Origin: Acorus gramineus
Taxonomy: Eukaryota; Streptophyta; Magnoliopsida; Acorales; Acoraceae
Assembly: GCA_030737835.1 (NCBI GenBank)
Contig: JAUJYN010000012.1
Span: 8,493,003-8,557,002, forward strand
Length of the DNA stretch: 64,000 nt
Reading direction: 5' to 3'
Positions within the stretch are counted from its first letter, which is position 1. Every line of letters begins with the position of its first letter. Below, one piece after another: positions 28,701 through 39,836 of the stretch. A program made the position numbers and the translations under genes. The notes beneath the pieces were generated by a model that did no database searches, was not told the origin of the DNA, and saw only the letters and a list, made by a program, of their open reading frames with translations.

Positions 28701-31700
28701 GCTTTCTGTTGTCGAGGACGGCTGTGTAGATGCAACCATGGCTGCCGCGGCCGAGGAGGGAGTCCTGGGGAGAAGTCGTGTGTGGCGGACTTGAGGTCCT
28801 CGTAGAGGAAGGTGCGGATGGTCGTCCGATGAGTTGGTTTTGGTTTTGGGGATCAGGGGATGGACGGCTGAGGTGGAGGATCTCGATCGGCAAGAGAGGG
28901 TGGGTTTGTAAGTTTTTAAAAAATAATTTTATATATTTTTTCGAGGGTGGGATTCTTAACATGTGGTTGTAATATCCACCCCCAGATTCCCAGGCAGATC
29001 GCAAATCCATCGTACAAAAATCATTTTCATCATTCTTGTTTTAACTTTTAGTTAGGATATTTATACTCATTCGATGTGCATTGAATAAATGGTCTGTAGA
29101 CATAGAATATATTCCGGGAAAATGATGGACCCTTTTTTCTGTGGACCTGATCAAACCATTGTCTTAGTTTATAACAGCACCAAGTGATGTTGTTATTATA
29201 TAATCACAGAGCATGATAAATCACGTGGGAATCATTATATGTCTTTCATATCATTGTATCATGTTGTTATTAGATGATCACAAACCAAGTGATGCCTACA
29301 GTTTCCTTCAAAATCATTTTATATTTTTTGTTGCTTTGTTGTCAAATCTTTTTAATATCTTATATATATGTTGACGTGTCTCCATGATTTACTTTGTAGA
29401 TATCTGGTGAAATAACATATAATGGGCATCGGTTTAATGAATTTGTTCCTCAAAGGACATCAGCCTATGTTAGCCAGCATGATTGGCATGTTGCCGAAGC
29501 AACAGTCAGGGAAGCTCTTGAATTTTCAGGACGTTGTCAAGGTGTCGGAATCAAATATGGTAAGTTCTTGAATGGGTAGGCTTCTTTATGCTAAAAAGTA
29601 CTGATGCCTAACTGCTGCCAATAGATATGCTTATGGAACTTTCAAGGAGGGAGAAGAACGCTGGCATCAAACCGGACGAGGATCTGGATATATTCATGAA
29701 GGTAAATGCTTTTAATCTCAGTTGAATTTTGCATTTGGCTTCACAGCTGAATGCTGATTTTACACACACACTGTTGTTTTAAATATAAATTTTGGTTTAT
29801 ATAGGCCTTATCTCTTAAGGGACAGCAGACAAGCCTGGTTGTGGAGTACATATTGAAGGTATTCTGTCAGCACATAAACTAGTCTCTGATCGTGTAATAT
29901 CAGGCTTGATAAAATAGGTACTTTCGAAAGGTCAAATTTTTCTGTGGGAAGTTGGTCATATATAAATGTAATTGCACGGCTCCTTGTAAGTGAAGATTTG
30001 TGTTTTAATGCACTGGAGGGTGTTTCTTTTTTTCGTCATTGGAGGGACAAGATCCTAGAGTGGCACGGGGAATACTTCTTTTATGGATACAGTTAGGATA
30101 TACCATGTCTTTATTTTTTTTGTGTAGTCCTGCTATTGATATAGTTACTTGACTTTATGTCATGTAATATTTTTTAGTGCACTCTTTCAACAGTTTTGCT
30201 GTGAGGACACTCTGAGACCCAAACATTGAGGACATATGTCAAAGTTGGCATGAAAGGCATTTTCAAGATGCACTTTTTGAATGGCTATTTAGATTGGGTG
30301 TTAATTGTTTTAGTTCTACTGGCATGTAGTCTTTCACTTCATGTAATCCTCTTTTTCCTTCCTTCTAAACTCCGTGGTTCAAGTATGCATTTTTTTCTCA
30401 TTTGTATGGCAATGGAGTCATTTTCTCAAAAGCATGTTGTCCTTGTTCTTTGCGCCTGCCTTCCTTGCCAAATGGAGTATCTACAATCAAATTGATTGAC
30501 ATTGATATTATATCTAAGAAACATATCGATTTTTGGAGTACAATTTGTTTCCAAATCCAATTGTAAAATCTTAAGTGGTAGGTAAAGTTATCAAATCTGT
30601 ATATGTGCATCTGGGTTGCTCATTCCTTCTCTGTTTCTTTTTTTACTGTTAATTTCTCTAAAGTGAGTCATGGCCCACCATTCTCAAAGTTTCGTCATCT
30701 TTCCTCAGCAATGTTGTGTAGCTTTTCCAGAAATTTGGTATGTCTTTGTTAACTTGTATAACAGAGGCAGCATGCCAGACCTAAATACTTTTATTTAGTT
30801 TTCTTCTACGGTACTAACTTTTACCATGCAAAGATTTTAGGGCTGGACATCTGTGCTGACACACTGGTGGGGGACGAAATGATTAAAGGAATATCAGGGG
30901 GACAAAAGAAGCGCCTTACTACAGGTGATTCTCCAATATCTGTTTTTGGAAACCCATAATATATAAGTATTGAATATTGAATAATGTAGCAATTCTGTGT
31001 GTTTGGCAGGTGAATTATTGGTTGGCCCTGCCAGAGTACTATTTATGGATGAGATATCGACTGGGCTCGACAGTTCAACAACATACCAAATTATCAAGTA
31101 TCTCAGGCATTCAACCCATTCACTTGATGGGACCACAGTTATATCCTTATTGCAACCAGCTCCAGAAACATATGAATTATTTGATGATGTCATTCTCATA
31201 AGTGAGGGCCAAATTGTATACCAGGGTCCTCGTGATGGTGCTGTCGACTTCTTTGCCACCATGGGATTTAAGTGTCCTACACGTAAAAATGTGGCCGATT
31301 TTCTGCAAGAAGTAAGCTATAAAATTGTTGTTATGTTAGACATTGCTGCAAATTATTATGTACTTCTATTTACAAATTTGCTATTGTTACTTCAGGTGAC
31401 TTCTAAGAAGGACCAGCGACAGTATTGGTCTCTTTATGAATGCCCATACCGTTACATCTCTGTATCTAAATTTGCAGAAGCTTTCCGATCATTTCATGGT
31501 GGTAAGAGATTGTCTGAGGACCTATCAGTCCCATATGATAGGCGGAAGAATCATCCTGCTGCTTTATCAACTTCTAGTTATGGTTTAAATAGAGCCGAGC
31601 TTCTCAAGGCCAACTTCTCCTGGTTGTTGTTATTAATGAAGCGGAACTCTTTTATCTATATATTTAAATTTATACAGGTATTTGTGCTACTTAATATGTC

Positions 31701-34700
31701 TGAAATTTTCAATCCTTTTTGCTGCATACCTAGATGATTCTATTTGATTTCTTACCACTACTAGGTTGATTCATCTCTCTCAAGATTCTACAACATTATT
31801 AGTTTTGACCATGCACATGCATTTATGGATCTGGTAGTCTTGGAGTACATGATGTGTTAAAGTGATAAAGTGTTACCTGTTTGATGTGCTTAAGTGAATA
31901 TATAAATTATATGAATATGACTTGCTTCATGTGGTTTGAGCGTTGCCTCTTCACTATTTTTCCTTGCTGAATGTTTCCTTTTAGTTATTTTTTATGGATG
32001 ATGGATGACAATGCACCTCTACCTCATAGATGATGGGTCTGTCCATCTTTGGGTTCATGACAACGCACTTTACAGCCATTGAGATTTATTGGTTGAATCT
32101 CTTATAACTTAGTATGTTCTAATATTATTGATATTTTACTAATACATGTACATGCTCATTACTCTTCCTAAAATATTTTTTTCAGAATTTGGGTTTTCAA
32201 CAGCTGGAAGCACATACTTTGGAATGAAAAAAGTGAGATTTATATAAACCTTCGAACTGGGTGCTATTTTGCAGCTTCTGCTTGTCGCAATAATCACAAT
32301 GACCGTGTTTTTCCGCACTACAATGCATCATGAAACGGTGGATGACGGGGTTTTATATCTTGGTGCGCTGTACTTCGGAACTATAATGATTTTATTTAAT
32401 GGGTTTACTGAAGTTTCCATGCTGGTAGCAAAGCTTCCGGTTATCTACAAGCAACGGGACTTGCACTTTTATCCATGCTGGACTTATACACTTCCTTCTT
32501 GGCTCCTGAGTATCCCAACTTCACTTATAGAGTCAGCCTTATGGGTGGGGGTTACATATTATGTGATTGGTTTTGATCCGCAAATAACAAGGTAAGGGAT
32601 TGCATACATGTCCCATGGGTCTTATTCAAAGCTCTGGCATAAACCTAAATTAGATGCTGTTCATGCAGAGTCCTTCGTCAGTTTCTTTTACTTTTCTTCC
32701 TGCATCAGATGTCTATAGCTCTTTTCCGTGTGATGGGATCCTTGGGTCGGAATATGATAGTGTCCAACACCTTTGGATCTTTTGCAATGCTAATTGTGAT
32801 GATTCTTGGAGGATTCATTCTCTCTAAAGGTTAAATTTGGTGTATTTTTTCTTCGTTATATATGTTATAATTGAAACACCGTGAAGCCATCGAGCCACTT
32901 CTCACTGTTTTGAATCATGACAGAAAGTATCCCGAGATGGTGGATTTGGGGTTACTGGATTTCTCCTTTGATGTACGCTCAAAATGCAGCATCCGTTAAT
33001 GAGTTTCTTGGACATTCATGGGATAAGGTATGCAATTCTATACATTTTGGTCCGTTGTTTTAATTTCATATGCACTTGAATCTGGTGATGGCATTTCGAT
33101 ATCACACATTGTGGATCACACATTGAGTTGATTAGGACTCTATTTCCGCTATTTTAGATATTTTCAAAATATTTCTTGCTTATATACTACATTCATATGA
33201 TACATACAAAGCATTGAACAAAGGAAAACAAACTTACAACTGTAGTAGCAGTGCAGCACCAATCTCTTCAACTTATTTTGCTTATATTCATTTCCCAAGT
33301 GGTCGTATCATCTCAATGGTGCCTCTATCAACATGCGAGTTGATAGATAGCTTCCTCCTGCATGCAAGTAGTTCACTGATTTCCATAAAGTTGCAGCTTG
33401 TTAATACTAGTGGTAAATTTCTTAGGACCTCTTTTTTTCCCTTTTTTTTTGGAGGGTGGGAGGGGGGTGGTGTGTTGGGATGACCTTCTTCCTGGATATT
33501 ATTTGCTCGACTCATAATGAGGAGTTTGACAAGGAACTATCATCTTTAACACTATTAGATTCTTAAAACATGTGTATTGCATCTTTCAAATAATCGAGAT
33601 AAATGTGTAATATTGTATAAATCTGATTGCATCATCTATAACTGTTTAAATGCGCCTTATCGTCTCTAAAGAGGCTGTTGTGCTGATTGGGTAAGTTGTC
33701 CCCTTCTTAAGACTTTAAATGAAGTAGATTTTCAGTTAATCATTCCTTTCATGCTGTTCAGTATTTCCAGAATTGTTCCTTTGGATGTTTGTTGTATGTA
33801 TATAAAAGAGCATCATCATATTTTGTCCCTTTTTTTTAGTTTGCAAATTTCTTAGATAATTGCTTTTGTCATATCAAAATTTCTATGAACGGTTTCATCA
33901 TATACACTTTTGCTCATCCTTGGTTTAAAATATTCAATTAATGACTTTAAATTAGTTAGGTTTTTAGTTAATCATTCCTTTCATGCTGCTCAGTAATTCT
34001 AGAATTGTTTCTCTGGATTTTTGCTATATATCTGTAAAAGAGCACTTCATCATATTTTGTCCTTTTTTTAATCTGATTTGCAAATTTCTTAGATAATTGT
34101 TTTTGTCATATCAGAATTTCCATGAATGGTTTCATCATATACACTTTTGCTTGTCCTTGGTTTAAAATATTCAATTAATTATATCTCATCGTTTAGTTTG
34201 GTGTTGCAGAAAGTTGGGAACTACAGTAGTGAATCACTTGGTGAGGTGATTTTGAGAGCACGTGGTTTAATTCCTGAGGCTTATTGGTACTGGATTGGTG
34301 TTGGCGCTCTGTTTGTTTACACCATCATTTTTAATGTCCTCTTCACCATATTCTTAGCATACCTTAATCGTAAGTTATATTTCATCTGATTACTAAGTTA
34401 TATAGCATACCTTATTATCTAAGAAATAGGCAATCAATGTTTTCATGTCTCTAAAATTGAATGTAGCATTGGGAAAGCAACAAGCAGTTGTTTCTAAAGA
34501 AGAGCTTCGAGAGAGGGATCAGAGAAAGAATGGGGAAGGACCTGTTGTTGTTGACTTAAGATCGTTTTTATCTAATTCATTACGAGGTATGGCACAGATC
34601 TTTACACATGACAAAAGAATAAATGCATTGAGTGATGACAAAGTTTTTTGTAAAGATTTGTTCTCTCATGGACGTTTTTCTTTTTTTTGATGAAGAGATC

Positions 34701-37700
34701 ATCTTTCCGTGATGGTCCTAGGTGCCCACAATGGGATTTGAACCAATGACATTTGTTCTCTCGTGGATATGTTTCATATTTATTTAATTTAATTGGTTCA
34801 AGTAAAGTTAATATTTTCTCAAATGTATGCTAAAGATTTCATCCATCAACTCTCTTGATACCAAGCAAAAAAAAAAAACACTCTTGACGTCTGTACGTGT
34901 GGCATTGTCCTTTTTTAGTTCCAGCTTCCATTAAGAATTTTGTCTAGGTGACCTACACAGCTACACCTGTTTTTATTTTGACTTCCTGACTTTCCTTGCA
35001 GAAACAAATGAAAAAGGACAAAGAGGCATGGTTCTTCCATTTCAACCTCTTTCAATGTGCTTCAGCAACATTAACTATTATGTGGACATTCCCATGGTAC
35101 GTTGGTTACTGCTTTCTTTGATGATGCTTATTCTAAAAATATGCTGGGCAGCTCTTCTGACCTACTATTATTAACAGGAGTTGAAGCAACAGGGTATTGT
35201 TGAGGATCGATTGCAGTTGTTGGTCAATGTCACTGGAGCGTTTCGACCAGGGATACTTACAGCGTTGGTTGGTGTCAGTGGTGCTGGTAAAACTACCCTC
35301 ATGGATGTCTTGGCTGGTAGGAAAACTGGTGGACTCATAGAAGGGAGCATAACTATATCTGGTTATCCCAAAAACCAAGCAACTTTTGCAAGAATCTCTG
35401 GCTATTGTGAGCAGAATGATGTACATTCACCATGTGTTACCGTTCATGAATCCCTTTTGTATTCTGCATGGCTTCGGTTACCTTCCCATGTCGACTTGGA
35501 GACACAACAGGTTATATTAATTAAACAGATTGGATTTTTTTGTTTGTTTGTTTGTTTGTTTGTTTTATTTGTTTTTTTATATATTTATTTACATGTATAC
35601 ATTTGCAGGCATTTGTGGAAGAGGTGATGGAACTTGTGGAGCTCATTCCATTAAAGGGTGCCCTTGTTGGCCTGCCAGGGGTAAATGGATTGTCCACTGA
35701 GCAACGCAAAAGGTTGACAATCGCAGTGGAACTTGTTGCCAACCCTTCCATTGTGTTTATGGATGAACCCACCTCTGGATTGGATGCCAGATCTGCAGCC
35801 ATTGTTATGAGGACTGTGAGAAACATTGTGAATACAGGGAGGACAATCGTGTGCACAATACATCAACCAAGCATAGACATATTTGAGTCTTTTGATGAGG
35901 TTTGTGACATTTTTCTCAAGAAAATTTTATTATCCCATACATTTATTTACTAATTCCATTGGTGGATGTAGAATTTTACTGAAGTTGGTCAGTATAAGAT
36001 AATTTAAAGGGTTATTTAGGTTTTACCCCTCCTAAAATAGGCAAATTATAAAAAAAAACCCCTCCAAAACACCATATTAGTTTAAACCCCCTTTAAATGT
36101 TACTAGGTTTTGTAAAAAACCCAACAGTCAACAAATTAAGAATGTTAGGGGAATGTTTCATCTCAGCATTTGTATATTGACTATTTTACCCTCCGTATTA
36201 ATGAAAAAAGTCTTAAATACCCTTCTTCAACCTCTTGAAATCTCTTAGAGTGTTGCAAATTCATTTTTGATATAAACAAAGCTTCAATAAGAATGCTTCA
36301 TTCCAGTAGTCCTAAAATACAATATTCCACCACATTGATTTCAAAAGATCTTTTTTACTAATGGGGAGGGTAAAATAGTCAATATACATATGTTGAGATA
36401 GAATACTACCCTAACATTTTTAGTTTGTTGACTGTTGGGTTTTTTATAAATCCAGATAACATTTTAAGAGGGTTTATAATAATATTGTGTTTTGAAAGTT
36501 TTTTTTTTTTAATAATTTGAATGTTTTAGGAGGGGTGGAAACTAAATAACCCTAATTTAAAATGAGCCACCATGTGATATGATATTAGCAAAAAAAATGA
36601 GGGAAAAATGCATGTACATCTCCCGAAGTTTGTGATACCTGCAAAAGCACCCCCTATAGTTTAAAAATATACACTTACATCCCCTGTTGTAATTTAAAAA
36701 TATACACACTTATACCCCCTACTATATACTCATCATTAAACTAAAAAAATGGTAAAAGTCTAATTTAACCATTCAAAATAATAGTTGATACTTACATTCA
36801 TATGTAATAAGTAATAAAAAGCATTCTTACATCTCAAATTAACATCCATATATCTTAATTAATATAAATCATTCATACATTTCAAATAACGTATTTCTCA
36901 TGTTATCATTTTCACTATGTTACCATGCAACTTAATTGAGAGGGGTGTAAGTGCATATTTTTAAACTATAGGGAATGTCCTTGCAGGTTTTGCAAACTTG
37001 AGGGAATCAAAATGCATTTTACCCAAAAAATATAACACAATCTAGTTGCTTGCACTTGACACTTCAACTGCACTAATGAGGCAGTTGTTTTATTTTATTT
37101 TGAATTGGAAAAACAAATCTCTAGTACAATGTACAACTTACTTGACATCTGTATATCTTGCTGCCAATTACAGCTTTTGTTTATGAAGCGTGGGGGAGAG
37201 CTTATATATGCAGGTCCCCTGGGCACTAATTCTCGGAAGCTTGTTGATTATTTTGAGGTAAGCTAGTGGTTTGTTTTTTAATACCTGCACCTCTTAAGCT
37301 ATTGCTCTCTAGTTTCTCTAGTTCATGGTGGCACTGGATAATAAAAATTTTCTTACTTGATTGAACATGTTTAATGGATAGGCTGTTGGTGGAGTTCCTA
37401 AAATCAGGGATGGTTATAACCCAGCTGCATGGATGCTTGAGGTGACGTCCTCTGCTGAAGAAAACCGCCTTGGTGTGGACTTCGCAGAATATTACCAAAG
37501 ATCTAAACTATTCCAGTATGTGTGGTTCTTTCGGGAAGATTTTTGTTTTCAAAATTACTTTCTCCCGCTTAACTTTTTATTCCTTCTTATTTTAGGAAGA
37601 ATAAAGAATTGATTGAGCGTCTTAGCAAACCAAGTGGCAATTCGAAAGACTTGAGTTTCCCAACCAAGTACTCCCAGTCTTTTCTTGTCCAGTTTCGTGC

Positions 37701-39836
37701 TTGCCTATGGAAGCATAATCTTTCTTACTGGAGGAATCCCCAATACACAGCAGTGCGGTTTTTCTATACTGTGGTGATTTCATTGATGTTTGGAACAATC
37801 TGTTGGAGGCTTGGTTCTAAAAGGTATTCACTGGGATTCATGCTTATATAGTTTGATCATTATTTGGCAATATTATTGATGTCACATCTAGCCTTATGGA
37901 AACATGTAAAGTTGTTTTTAAAAAAATGAAGATAGTCCATTTTTAACTTAATAAAGATAAGTTACAATGGTCCAAAAGAAAGAGCATAAATAGTAAGTTA
38001 CAACATTTAAAGTTGTTATAAATTATAATGGTGTTGAAATCATATTACAGGGAGACACAGCAAGATATCTTCAATGCAATGGGATCTATGTATGCTGCAG
38101 TGCTGTTTATTGGCATAACGAATGCAACTGCTGTACAACCTGTGGTCTCCATAGAAAGATTTGTTTCGTATAGGGAGAGAGTAGCAGGAATGTACTCTGC
38201 TCTGCCATTTGCCTTTGCCCAGGTTTGTTTCTTTACATTTCATTCCATTTGCGAAAGTCCCTTTATTTCTAAACTATTCTAGGCAGGAAAAATAATTAGT
38301 AAATTGAAATGCTTAAGAAAAGGTGTAGCATACAGAGTTTGAAAGTGGTATCTCAAATCAAATTCTTGAAATGCCACCATTAGTAAATCCAATGAGTAAA
38401 GTGCACAATATTTTTCTGATTGCAGCCAGCATAATTCCATAAGAATAATTCCATGAATCTGGATGAGAATCTTATTGGGAGCTGGTATAAGACACAAGGT
38501 AGTAGGTGGCAAAGCAATTCTGGGTAATAAATTTCCAGAACTCAAAGTCCATAATTGACTGTTCAAAAGATAATAAATTAGGAATCTCATCCTAAAAAAA
38601 TATGAATTTCAAGCCTTCGTCTCCCACCACCCCCCCTCATTTATATATATTTGTGTCTCCATCTATCACATACCATATACCAATATTAATAAATATACCA
38701 ACATTAATAATATATCCTCAATATTATAGCTCAAGTAGGAAGAAAGGTGCTATATTTTTGTTGAGGAGATTGTGGACCACATTTGCGTGAAAGATGCTTT
38801 AGAATACGTAGTTCTATGGTTAACTGGGAAAATATTTTCTGTTTGACAGGTGGCCATTGAATTTCCATATGTGTTAATACAGACTCTCTTTTATGGCACA
38901 ATATTTTACTCCTTGGCAGCATTTGAATGGTCTGCGACAAAATTCCTTTGGTACATGTTTTTCATGTACTTCACTTTACTGTACTACACATTTTTCGGCA
39001 TGATGACGATATCAATCACTCCAAATCATAACGTGGCACCAATCATAGCTGCCCCATTTTATACTTTGTGGAACCTCTTCAGTGGATTCATGATCACGCA
39101 TAAGGTAATGGATTTCAAATCGCTATCCCACTTTTGATTGTTGGTTGAGATAGTCATTGTACTAAATAGTTATACCACTACAGACTAATAAAATTCAAAA
39201 ATATGACCCTCAACCCTTTTGCAGTCCAAACATGTTTTGAGATTTTTGTTGAAATATATTGTTTAATGAATTACATACTTTCACAAAATACTCAAATGAA
39301 TTGAATGCATACCTTTCTACATTTGAGTCATGATTCAGTGACCAAAAACTTGACATGTCATCCTATCACTTTTGGGCATGGGCAAGAGTGCTATCTTTTA
39401 GGATTGGTCCGCAAAAGCATGGGTCACCAAATTAGTTAAACTTTTGGTTATGAGATCATTTGCTCTACATTTTCTGCAATGTGAGTAGAGATTTCATATA
39501 ATTAGGATTGCATGAATGACTAAGTGTATGAGCACCCAATAAAATCTGCTTTGTGTAATGCAGAGGTTACCAGGTTGGTGGAGATGGTACTACTGGGCCA
39601 ACCCCATGGCATGGAGTCTGTACGGACTCCTGACATCGCAATTTGGAGACGTGGATGAGCCAATGAAGTTGGCTGATGGTGTCAGCACCATAAGAGTGGG
39701 GACCTTCCTCGAAGAGCACTTCGGTTTCAGGCATGACAGGCTCTTCTTCGTTGGATTCATGGTGGTCGGTTTCTCTATGATCTTCGCAGTGATCTTCGCT
39801 TTCGCGATCAGATACTTGAACTTCCAGAGGAGATGA
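25749..39836 (+). CDS. ABCG32: full-size ABCG (PDR) transporter, ABCG32/PEC1-like
   Basis: Plasma-membrane ATP-driven exporter with (NBD-TMD)x2 order. The closest remembered relative is Arabidopsis ABCG32/PEC1 (cutin precursor export; grass ABCG31/Eibi1). Twenty-four exons: 25749-26041, 26721-26841, 27213-27301, 27382-27466, 29400-29559, 29625-29701, 29805-29858, 30834-30924, 31010-31311, 31396-31677, 32275-32591, 32669-32829, 32924-33027, 34210-34369, 34467-34586, 35002-35096, 35178-35510, 35609-35899, 37174-37257, 37382-37515, 37596-37823, 38051-38222, 38850-39104, 39564-39836. All phases join to 1426 residues, close to the Arabidopsis 1420. NBD1: Walker A GPPSSGKT at 174-181, signature ISGGQKKR at 313-320, Walker B VLFMDE at 333-338. 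NBD2: GVSGAGKT at 869-876, LSTEQRKR at 976-983, IVFMDE at 996-1001. Two hydrophobic blocks follow the NBDs. It ends in [11 protein letters not shown]. No break was seen. Substrate is inferred from clade only. Confidence 0.95.
27600..28170. repeat. dispersed repeat in ABCG intron 4
   Basis: Starts with GCTGGTCCTGGATAGAGGC and GCAACTGCCTAAGCCCCC, continues as a long T-rich block, and ends near GGCAGGCCCTGGTTT. A reverse-complement fragment with the same GAGGCCACCAAGCC / ACTGCCTAGGGCCCCC pattern lies near 6655-6715, and a possible piece lies near 49165-49210. It looks like an old transposon copy; the class was not determined. Confidence 0.45.
28275..28991. mobile_element. gene-capturing TIR element (Pack-type) in ABCG intron 4
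   Basis: About 717 bp bounded by inverted ends of about 75 bp. The left end is GGGAAATATATTACCACC then TTTAGAATCCCACCCC; the right end reversed is GGGAATCTGGGGG then TTAAGAATCCCACCCTC, and both go on into AAACTTACA-ACCCACT. In contrast to its AT-rich surroundings, the inside (about 28365-28900) is GC-rich, and on the minus strand it carries a broken receptor-like kinase fragment. This is the hallmark of a Pack-MULE-like element. No clear target duplication was found. It lies in the 1.9-kb intron 4 and does not touch splice sites. Confidence 0.7.
28585..28816 (-). pseudogene. captured receptor-like protein kinase fragment, frameshifted
   Basis: On the minus strand one frame reads [17 protein letters not shown], typical of the start of a receptor-like cytoplasmic kinase domain. 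A change of frame follows, and the next frame reads [19 protein letters not shown]...AAKKPSSSS, with the glycine-rich ATP loop (GRGSHG) and a lysine in the beta-3 position, then [13 protein letters not shown]. The homology stops there, so only the N-lobe start is present. The frameshift and missing catalytic loop make it non-functional. The nearest family seems to be the serine/threonine kinase-like proteins of the At3g51990 type, from memory. Confidence 0.7.
33712..34179. repeat. two-copy tandem duplication, about 235 bp each, in ABCG intron 13
   Basis: The segments at about 33712-33945 and 33946-34179 are similar along their whole length: both contain GTTAATCATTCCTTTCATGC, CATCATATTTTGTCC, TTTGCAAATTTCTTAGATAA, and GGTTTCATCATATACACTTT. 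Spacing between matching bases is 232 at the left and 237 at the right, so small indels have accumulated. It lies within an intron and ends about 30 bases before the exon 14 acceptor. Confidence 0.85.
36009..36552. mobile_element. 0.54-kb TIR element with perfect 9-bp target duplication, ABCG intron 18
   Basis: Ends are GGGTTATTTAGGTTTTACC and (reversed) GGGTTATTTAGTTTCCACC, followed on both sides by CCTCCTAAAA; the inner arms (ACCCAACAGTCAACAAA / its reverse) are also inverted. The 9-bp duplication TAATTTAAA stands at 36000-36008 and 36553-36561 without mismatch. A 9-bp duplication is typical of the Mutator superfamily. Non-coding, hence non-autonomous. Confidence 0.85.
36601..37024. mobile_element. 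0.42-kb TIR element, ABCG intron 18
   Basis: Left end GGGAAAAATGCATGTACATC, right end reversed GGGTAAAATGCATTTTGATT. Both continue with AAGTTTG, ACCTGCAA and CTATAGTTTAAAAATAT-ACACTTACA in the arms (about 85 bp). Flanks AAAAAATGA and AAAAAATAT agree at seven of nine bases, so a diverged 9-bp duplication is possible. It lies 40 bases beyond the neighbouring element's target duplication, so intron 18 (35900-37173) is mostly transposon. Confidence 0.8.

Noticed and set aside
28251-29010. Two long minus-strand frames that could be called a gene
   Set aside because: They lie within a TIR element, the kinase homology changes frame and stops early, and the outer parts translate the transposon ends.
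34690-34760. TGGGATTTGAACC-like sequence, reminiscent of a tRNA T-arm
   Set aside because: No acceptor stem, D-arm or anticodon arm could be placed around it; it lies in an ABCG intron and looks like old repeat DNA.
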